Source of the DNA: Streptomyces fungicidicus
GTDB taxonomy: Bacteria; Actinomycetota; Actinomycetes; Streptomycetales; Streptomycetaceae
Assembly: GCF_003665435.1 (NCBI RefSeq)
Contig: NZ_CP023408.1
Coordinates: 558,001 to 622,000 of the forward strand
Length of the DNA: 64,000 bases
Reading direction: 5' to 3'
Shown here: positions 28,721 to 38,200 of the stretch, in pieces
How positions within the stretch are numbered: the first letter of the stretch is position 1
How the letters are laid out: each line of letters begins with the position of its first letter
Made by a program: the position numbers and the translations under genes
Notes under the pieces: generated by a model
The model's input: the letters and a program-made list of their open reading frames with translations, nothing else
What the model was told of the DNA's origin: nothing
Database searches by the model: none

Positions 28721-29278
28721 GTGGCGATGTGGGACCGGCTCAAGGAACAGGCCAAGACCCTCCAGCAGTCCCAGGGCGCACGCACCGGGAGCGGCGGTGG
28801 CCACCAGCAGGGACAGGGCCCGTCCTCCTCCGGCGGCTCCAAGAACCAGCTGATGGGACTGTTCAAGTCCCAGCTCGCGTCGGCCAAGGCGGAGCTCAAG
28901 AGCGGCGCCTACCGCGACGCCAGCATGGCGATGTGCGCGCTGGTGGCCGCGGCCGACGGCCGGGTCGACCCGGCCGAGCGGCAGCGCGTGGAGGAACTGA
29001 TCGTCTCGAACGAGGTGCTGCAGAACTTCCCGGCCGACCAGCTCCGCAAGCGGTTCAATGAGCACGTGGACCGGCTCACGGCCAACTTCGAGCAGGGCAA
29101 GGCCCGGGCCCTCGAGGACATCGCCAAGGCGGCGAAGAAGCCGGTCGAGGCGCGGGCCGTCGTGCAGACCGGCATCGTCGTCGCCGGGGCCGACGGCAGC
29201 TTCGAGCCGGCCGAGCAGTACGCCGTCCGCGACGCCTGCTCGGCCCTCGGCCTGTCACCGACGGAATTCGGCGTCTGA
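28721..29278 (+). CDS. TerB-family tellurite-resistance-like protein
   Basis: Soluble protein of 185 residues. A flexible Gly/Gln/Ser-rich N-terminus (about 15-40) precedes a TerB domain whose two halves carry acidic metal-binding loops (AAADGRVDPAE and AGADGSFEPAE). Start GTG at 28721 or ATG at 28727. TerB belongs to the Ter stress system, but the other ter genes are not here. Its 3' end overlaps the end of the convergent megasynthase gene by 24 bases. Confidence 0.9.
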   Translation: MAMWDRLKEQAKTLQQSQGARTGSGGGHQQGQGPSSSGGSKNQLMGLFKSQLASAKAELKSGAYRDASMAMCALVAAADGRVDPAERQRVEELIVSNEVLQNFPADQLRKRFNEHVDRLTANFEQGKARALEDIAKAAKKPVEARAVVQTGIVVAGADGSFEPAEQYAVRDACSALGLSPTEFGV

Positions 29279-32200
29279 CGGCGGCTCGGTCCCACCGGCG
29301 CCCGCTGCGGGGGCGACGGTGTGACCGAGCAGGTGCAGCGGCGCCGCCGTGATCCCTGCCTCCTCCACCGCGTTCCAGTGCGCCCGTGCCACCGCCGCGT
29401 CCACCAGCCCGTGCACCAGCGGCAGCCGGGCGTCGGCGGCCCGCAGCAGCGATTCGGCGCGGCAGGAGGCCAGGGTTCCGTCGATCCAGGGCTGGGCGAG
29501 ATGGCCGGCCGCCGCCGCGGCCGGGAGGTCGGCGGCGGCCTCCCGGTCGGTACGGCCGACGTGCAGCAGCCCGCCGCCCAGGACCAGGACGTCCCCGCGC
29601 TCCCGCATCCGGGCGAGGGCCCGTCCGGTGTCGAAGCAGTGCGGGAACGAGTCGTCGACCACCACGGCACCCGGCCGCAGCCGGTCCACGTCGAGCACCG
29701 CCGTCGCCCCGCTCACCGCCGTCACCAGCAGATCCGCCCGGTGGACGGCGTCCGGCAGCATCCGCTGCGCCTCGGCGATCTCCACCTCGCCGGCCAGCCC
29801 CCGCTCCCGCAGCCGGCGTCCGAGTTCCGCCAGCCGGGGCGCGCTGCCGCGCACATCGCACAGCAGCAGCCGCCGTGGCGGGCGGGCGGCCAGCGACAGC
29901 AGCAGTTCGAGCGACGACGCCCCGATCGACCCGAGGCCCGCGAACGCCACCTCCAGCTCCGCGAGGTCCCGCCCCGTCGCCTCGAGCGCGGCGTGCACGG
30001 TCTTCACCACCGACACCACCGTCGCCGCGTGCCCCGTCGTCACGGCCGCCGGGTACTGCCGGTGACGCAGCACGTCGAAGCCGTACCCGGTGAGCGAGGG
30101 GATCATCCCGGCCAGGGACACACAGCGCGCGCCCAGCGAAGCCGCCAGCGACACCGCGCGGGCGGTGTGCTCCACCAGACCGTTGCCCCGCCCGAGTTCG
30201 TCGGCGAAGAGCGGCACGCACACGAAGCCCGACCGGCCCAGCGGTGTCCGCACCGTCTCCAGCAGCCGCGGACGGCCGTCGGGGAACAGCAGCTCCCGCA
30301 CCTCGGCCCGGGGCAGTGCGGACTCGGGCATCCCGGCCAGCCGCGCCAGATGGGCCGGAGCGGGCAGATAGCCCACGAGGGCCGCGTCCATCGTCTCCCG
30401 CCGCCTCCTCGGCGGCGGCACCACGATCCGCGGGCTCTCCGCCGCCCGCACCAGACGGCCGCGCACCGCGCGGGCGAAGTCGTCCAGCGAGTCCGGCGAG
30501 AACGCGGCGGCGGAGCCGCGGACCGTGACCCGCAGCCCGCCGCCGGCCGGCCGTACCGCCAGGAACAGGTCCGTCGCGGACGACGGCGGCAGGAAGGTGC
30601 TGTCCCCGTCCTCCCACGACACCCTCAGTGCGCCGTCGCCCCGCGGGGCGAGCGCGGCGAAGTCGAGGTGGGTGAAGAAGAACTGCGACGTCATCGGCAG
30701 ACCGTCGGCGTGCCGCGGCACCACGTCCTCATGGGCGCGCGCCTCCTCCGCCTCGGCCGCGACCCGGCGCAGCGCGTCCGTGAACTCCCCGTCCGTGAGG
30801 GGCTCGTCGGCCGCCCCGGCCGGCCGCACCGGCACCGCGGTGGCGAACGGGCCGAAGACCAGGTGCGCGTCGGGCAGCGTCTGGTCCCGTCCGCTCACCG
30901 CGAGGCCCACGACCAGATCGGGACTGCCCGTCACCGCCGCCAGCTCCTGGTAGTAGGCGGTCAGCAGCGGCGCGTACAGCGTCGTCCCCGCGCGGGAGGC
31001 GACCGTCCGCAGCGCCGCCGTCACCTCCGCGTCGAGCGTGAACTCCACCGACCCGAACCCGGCGTCGCCGTCCGCGGCGGTACGCAGCACCGGCGGCCGG
31101 TACGGAGCGCTCAGCCGGGCGGCCCGGGCCACCCGCTCCACCGTGGCGGGGGTGCCGGTGCCGGAACCGGCCCGCGCCAGGGCGTGGTCCCGGAAGCGGC
31201 TCCGCGGCCCCGGCGTCGCGGGCGCGGCACCACCGGCCAACCGGTCGTAGGTCTCGGTGAGTTCCCGTATCAGCAGGGCCGAGCTGTATCCGTCGCCGAT
31301 GAGATGGTGCGCGTGCACCAGCAGGACGTGGTCGTGCGGGGCCAGGGTGAGCACCCGCAGACGCAGCAGGGGCCACGCCCAGGGCTCCAGGCGCCGCTCC
31401 GCCTCGGCCGCGGCGTGTGCGTCCACCTCGGCGGGGCCGGCGGCCTTCTCGAAGTCGACCGGCAGCCGCAGCGACCGGGGCAGCTCCTGCTGGACGGGTG
31501 GCCGGGCGCCGGCCGGGAAGACGGTGCGCAGCATGCCGTGACGCTCCACCAGCAGGTCCACCGCCCGCTGGAAGAGGCCGGGATCCAGCGGCCCGGTGAG
31601 CCGAAGCCGGGCCAGCCACGTCCCGCCGCCCGGTGAGAGCGCCTCGGCGAGGAGGAAGCCGCGCTGGCCGGGGGTGACGGGGAACGGGCCCTCGGCGCCG
31701 TCCCCGACGGCGTCCCGCACCTCTTCCTCCACCCCGTCCCTGACACCGTCCACAGCGGGCGGAGCGGCGGCGGCCGCCCCCGCGGGGCCGGGGTCCGCCG
31801 CGGCGGCGTCCACGGCCTCGGCGAGCGCGGCGAGGGTGCGGTGACGGTAGATCACCGTTGGCCGGGGCAGCGGTCCCGCCCGGTCGTCGAGCCGGGCGAA
31901 CACCTGCAGCACGAGCAGTGAGTCGCCGCCCAGCTCGAAGAAGTCGTCCTCCCGGCAGACGGAGGCCACCCGCAGCACCTCGCGCCAGACCGCCGCCAGC
32001 CGCCGCTCGGTCGCCGTCGCGGGGGGAGTCCTCCCCGCCTCACCGGCCGGAACGCCGGGGACGCCCCCGGTGTCCACCGGCAGCGCCGTCCGGTCGACCT
32101 TGCCGGTCCCGGTCAGCGGCAGCGCGTCGACGAACGTGATCCGCGCCGGGACCATGTACGCCGGCAGCAGCCCGGCCAGCCGCCGGCGCAGCTCCCCGGC

Positions 32201-35200
32201 CGCCGGCCGTACGGCCCCGGCCCGGGTGGTGACGAAGGCCAGCAGCCGCCCCTCGTGCGCGAGCACCACGGCCCGCGCGACACCCGGGCAGGTCTGGAGC
32301 GCCGCCTCGACCTCCCCCGGCTCCACCCGGTTCCCGCGGATCTTCACCTGGTCGTCGATCCGGCCCAGGAACTCCAGGACGCCGTCCGCCGACCGGCGCA
32401 CCCGGTCCCCGCTGCGGTACCAGCGCCGCCCCTCGCGGAGCGTGAACGCCCCTGCGGTCAGCTCCGGTTCGCCCAGATAGCCGGGGGTAAGACCGGTGCC
32501 CGCGATGAGCAGTTCGCCGGTCTCGCCCGCCCCGCACACGGAGCCGTCGGCACCGATGACCTCCAGCAGGGCGCCGGCGGCGGGGAGCCCGATCGGCAGC
32601 CGCCGCACCTCGTCCCCGGGGCGGGAGTCGATGATGTGGCAGGTGGCGTTGATCGTCGCCTCGGTCGGTCCGTACAGGTTCGCGATCCGCGTGCCGCTCC
32701 CGAACAGGTCGAACCAGCGGCGCACATGGTCCACCGGCAGTGCCTCACCGCCGACGTGCACCCAGCGCAGCGCCGACAGGTCCACCGGATCCCCGCCCCG
32801 TGCGGCCCGCGCCTCGGCGGCGGACAGCAGCTGCTCCCACAGCGTCGGAACGGAACTCCACACGGTCACCCGCGTCCGCTCCATGTGCGCCAGCAGCAGC
32901 TCCGGGTCGCGCAGCAGCGGCCTGGGCACGGTCACCACCGTGCCGCCGGCCAGCAGCGGCGCGAGCAACTGGCGCACCGAGGCGTCGAAGCACGGCGACG
33001 CGGTCTGCGCGAGCCGGTCGCCCGCGCCGTAACCGAAGGTGCCGACCGCCCAGTCGAGGTAGTTCTCCATCGCCCGGTGGGTGACGGGAACCGCCTTCGG
33101 GCGTCCGGTCGACCCCGAGGTGAAGATGACGTACGCGATCGCCTCGGCCGCGGAGTGCACGGAGACGGGCACGGACGGGCCGGTGGTACCGCCGTCGTCC
33201 TGCGGGCTGTCGGCCGCCACCGCCCGTACGCCGGTCAGGGCGTCCGCGAGGTGCCGGGTGGGGGAGTGGCACACCACCACGGCGGCGCCGGTACGGGCCA
33301 GCTGACCGTCGAGCCGGGCGCGGGGGTGCTCCGGGTCCAGCGGGACCCAGCCGGCGCCGGCGCGCAGGACGCCCACCACGCCCACCACCGTGTCCGGGCC
33401 GGGTTCGGTGAGCAGCCCGACCAGGTCGCCCCGGCGGACGCCGTGCGCGCGCAGCCGCGCCGCGAGGGCGGCGGAGGCGCGGTCGAGCGCCCCGTAGGTG
33501 AGGGACGCCTCCCCGGCGTCGACGGCTGTCGCACCGGAGCGCGTGCGGAAGGTTTCGAGCAGCCGGTCGACCAGGGAGCCGGCACCGCCTGTTCGCGGGG
33601 ACGGCGCCGGGCCGGCCGGCGGGGGCGCGAGGGCGGCCAGTTCCGCGCGGAACTCCTCGTCCAGACGCGCCACGGTCGCCGAATCGAACAGTGGGGCCGG
33701 ATAGTTCCACGACATGCGCAGCACCGGACCGTCCGCCCAGCACAGCAGCGTCAGCCGGGTCGCGGCCGACCCGGTGCCGGCCGCGGTCGCCCGCACCTCC
33801 ACGGGACAGCCGGCGGCCGAGGCGGCCGGGAAGCGGGCGAAGCTGAAGCCCGCGGGGCTCACCGTGCGGGGGCCGGCACCGGTGCCGGGCAGCATCCGGG
33901 CCAGGTCCAGGCTGCTCACCCCTGCGTGCCGCTCGCTCTCCAGCCACAGCCGCCGCAACCGCTCCGCCAGCGCCACCGCCGGCTCGTCGCCGGTCACCTC
34001 GCACAGCAGGGGAAGGGTGTCGGCGAGCGGCCCGACGAGTCGCTCGACACCGTCGAAGCGGTCGTCGCGGCCGGCCCTGGCCACGTTGACCGCGACGTCC
34101 GGGCGGCCCGTCCACCGCGCCAGACAGCGCGCGTACGCGGCGAGCAGCAGATGGAACAGGGACACGCCGTGCGCGGCGGCCAGCCGTTCCAGCCCGGCGG
34201 CCGACTCCGCGTCGAGTGCGCCGTGATGCTGCACGATCGGTCCGCTCGCGGGCGCGTCCGGATCACCGTCGTAGGGCAGCCGCGGGGGTTCACCGCGCCC
34301 GGCGAGACGCTCCGCCCAGTGACGTCGTACGGCGTCCGGCACGCCGGAGCGCCGGGTGCTCGCCGTGTACCGCGCGAAGTCGGGGGCCGGCGCCCCCGCC
34401 GCGGGCTCCCCGTGCCACAGCGCGGTGTACGCGGCCCACAGCTCCTCGGCGAGGACGCTGAGGCTGTATCCGTCGGCCGCCGCATGGTGCACGACCAGCA
34501 GCAGCTGGGCGAGTCCCGGCTCGTGGCGCAGCAGCACGGCGCGCACCGGCGGCTCCGCCGTCAGGTCGAAGGGCCGGTTGCAGACCGCCGATTCGACATC
34601 GGCGACGTCCTCGGCGGCGCAGTCGAGCACCTCGTACCAGTCCGTCACCGGAACGGGCGCAGCCACCCGCTGGACCGGCTCCCCGCCGGTCTCCGCCACC
34701 CGCAGCCGCAGCATCCCGTGCCGTTCGGCCAGCGACGACAGCGCCCGGCCGAGGAGACCGGTGTCGAGCGGCCCGCGGACCGTCAGCCGCAGATGGCCGC
34801 GCGCCGGGACGTCCGGGTGGAGCCGGCCGCTGGTGTACAGCGCCAGCTGGACGGGCGTCAGCGGGAAGGGCGCTCCGTCCGGGCCTTCCGGTGCCCCGCC
34901 GTCGAGGTGGGCGGCGAGTTCGCGCACCGTCCGGTGCTCGAAGAAGAGCGTGGTGGGCAGGTCCCGCCCGAGCGTCCGCTCCAGCCGCTTGACGAGGTCG
35001 ACGGCGCCCAGGGAGTCCAGACCGAGGGTCAGGAACGGCGTGTCGTCGTCGACCGACGCCTCCGGGACGTCCAGCGCCCCCGCCAGCAGCTCCCGCAGCA
35101 CGGCGGCCGTGCCGGACGGGGCAGGGGCCGGCGCCGCCGGACCGTGGGGCCGCTCGACGGCCCGGGACGGGACGCCGGCCGTGGGGGGAACGGCGGCCGG

Positions 35201-38200
35201 CGGGGCCGCGGGCTCCGTATCGGCGAGGACCAGCTGTGCCACGTCCACCCCGCACGCGGACCGCAGTGCCGCCAGCGCGGGCCCCGTGGCGAGGGGCCTG
35301 CCCGCGCCGCTCGCGACGGCGGCTGCGCCTCCGGCGGCCAGGCCCGTGTCGCGGAACGGGCCGAGGTTCACCGACAGCCACGGCCGGCCGGCCGCCCGCT
35401 CGGCCCCGGCGAAGGAGTCGAGGAAGGCGTTGGCCGCCGCGTACGCGCCCAGTGCGCCGGCCAGTCCGGAAAGCACCGACGACACCGACGAGAACGCCAC
35501 GCACACCCCGGGGCGCTGTCCGTGCCGGTTCAGCGCCTCGGCCAGCAGGACCGTGCCGAGCGTCTTCGCGCCCAGCGCGTCCACCGTCTCCGGTACGTCC
35601 GTCCCGCGCAGGGTGCCGGGCCGGGCGACTCCGGCCGCGTGGAAGACGGCGTCCAGCGGCGGCAGCCCGGCGACGAGCCGCTCGACGTCCTGCGGCGCGG
35701 TGAGGTCGGCCGGGACATGACGGGCGTCGGCGCCGAGAGCGGCGAGCTGCTCCAGGAGCCCCTGGGGCGGCTGCGGGGAGCGTCCCGCCAGGACGAGGGT
35801 GGGACGGCCCCGGGCGGCGAGGTCCCGGGCCAGGGCCGAGCCGATGCCTCCGGCGCCGCCCGTGATCAGGTACGTGCCGTCGGCGGGCAGCGGGTCCGCG
35901 CCCGGTGCCGCTCCCGCGGTCCGCGGCACGACCACCCGCAGCAGGCGTTGCCCGGCCCGCCGGGCGAGGGCGCCCTCCGCCTGCGGTGCCGCCGTCTCGG
36001 CGGCCAGCGCCCGCAGCCGCTCGTCCGGGTCGTCGAGGGAGGACAGGTCCACCCAGTTGGCGGTCACCCCCGGTGATTCCCGGGGGACGGCCAGGGCCAG
36101 GCCGCCGAGGACCGCCTGCGCCGGGTTCGGACGTTCCCCGGTCCGGCCCGTGACGTGCGCGTCCTCGGTCACCACCACGAGCCGCCGGGCGCCGGTGCGG
36201 TCGAGGAGCGCGAGGGCGTCGCGCATCGCCGTGACGGCTTCCCGCTGGTGCCTGCCGAGGTCCTCCGCCGTGTCCGGCCGGGTCGCGTCGCCGAGCAGGA
36301 CGACGGTTTCCGGGGACCCGGCGTCGTCCGACGCCGTGACCGCGGGTACGCCGTGCGCGGTGAGCCGGTGCGCCAGCCGGCGTGCCGCCGCCGGATCCGC
36401 GCCGGTCACCACGACGCCGTCCCCGGCCCGTCCGGGCGAGGGCGCCGGCCGCCACACCACGTCGTGCAGCAGGGCGTGCGGAGCGGGTTCGGGCCAGTAC
36501 GCGCGCCGCTGGTACGGGTAAGGGGGCAGCGGTACCCGTCGGTGGTCTTCGCCGGGGGCCGCGCGGTGCACGGGTACGCCGCGCGCCCACAGCCGGGCCA
36601 CCGTCTCCAGCAACTCGCGTGCCCCGCCTGGTGCGGCGGGCGCCGGGACCGTGAAGGGGCCGCCGGCCGCCGCGGCGGCGCGGATCGGGCCGAGCTCGAC
36701 GAACGTGTCGTAGCCCTCCTCCACGAGACGCTCCACCGCCCGGCCGAACAGCACCGGCCGCAGGGCGTGTTCGCGCAGGTGGTCGGGGTCCATCGGCGGG
36801 TGCCACGCGGCGGTGAGCGTGCTCATCACCGGCGTCGTGGGCGCCTTCGGGTCCAGTGCGCGCGCCGCGTCCGCCAGGGCCCGCGCGACCGGCTCCATCA
36901 GCGGGGAGTGGAAGGCGCGCGACACCCGCAGCGGGCCGACCGCCGCGCCCAGCCGGACGAGCCGGCGCGTCGCTTCCCGGACCGCGTCCGGGGTGCCGGA
37001 GATCACCGTCCGGCCGGGGCCGTTGTACGCCGCGACCGCGAGGTCACCGCCGGCGGCTTCGACCAGGGCGGTCACCTCCCGCTCCGACGCGCCCCGCACG
37101 GCCGCCATGGCGCCCGGCGCGGTCGACGCGCCCATCAGCCGTCCCCGTTCCGCCGCGAAGGTCACCGCCTCGCGCAGCGACAGCGTCCCGCCGGCGCAGG
37201 CGGCCGCCAGTTCGCCGACGCTGTGCCCGACGAACGCGTCGGGCCGTACGCCCCAGGCGGTCAGCTGACGGGCGAGCGCGACCCCGTGCGCGACCAGCAG
37301 CGGCTGCGCCACCTCCGTGGCGGCGAGGTCGTCCTCGGACGCCCCCTCGTCGGCGCACCAGTCCGCCAGCTCCCGCCCGTTGATCCTCCCGGCCGCCGCC
37401 GACGCCTCGTCGATCGTGGCGCGGTACACCGGTGCCGTGGCGTACAGCGCCCGGCCCGGCCCCGGACGCAGCCCGCCCTGACCGGGCAGGACGAAGACGG
37501 TCCGGGGGCGGTGCGTGACCGTCCCGGTGACCGCGCCCCGCCCCGTGGCGCAGGCCGCGGCGAGCCGCTCCCGCAGGTCGCCGTCGGCCACGACCGCCAG
37601 GCGGTGGGGCCGCTCGTCCCGTGCCGCGGCGGCCGCGGCGCACACGTCGGCCTCGTCGAGCTCCGGATGCTCGCCGAGGTGCTCCGCGAGCCGCGCCGCC
37701 CACGCCCGCAGCCCCTCCGCGCTGCCCGCCGAGAGGGTCAGCAGACGGGGACCGCCGACCACCCGGCGCGGTACGGTCACGGGGGCGGGCGGGGCCTCCT
37801 CCAGGACGGCGTGCGCGTTGGTGCCGCCGAAGCCGAAGGCGTTGACGCCCGCCCTGCGCGGCCCGGCCGACTCCCAGTCGGTCACCTCGGTGACCAGGGC
37901 GAACCCGGACTCCGCCACCGCGGGCGAAGGCGGCGTGTGATGCAGGGAAGCGGGCAGCCGGCCGTGTCCCAGGGCCAGCACGACCTTCACCAGCGAGGGC
38001 AGCGCCGCCGCGTTCAGCAGGTGACCGATGTTGGTCTTCACCGAGCCGAGCAGCCGGGGCCGGCCGTCCGGGAGGGGCGGGAAGGCGTGCGCGAGGGACC
38101 GCAGTTCTATCGGGTCGCCGACGGCCGTGCCGGTGCCGTGCGCCTCGACGTAGGTCACCGACCCCGGGTCGACGCCGCAGTCCCGGTGGGCCCGGCCGAT

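Noticed and set aside
29255..31730. Standard SDR-type thioester reductase or thioesterase at the end of the megasynthase
   Set aside because: No GxSxG thioesterase motif and no YxxxK SDR motif; the motif order fits AAR instead.
32255..36076. Long plus-strand open frame (1273 codons) opposite the megasynthase
   Set aside because: It lies entirely antisense to well-conserved NRPS/PKS domains, has a low-complexity Arg/Gly/His composition and no family motif. It is a by-product of high third-position GC.
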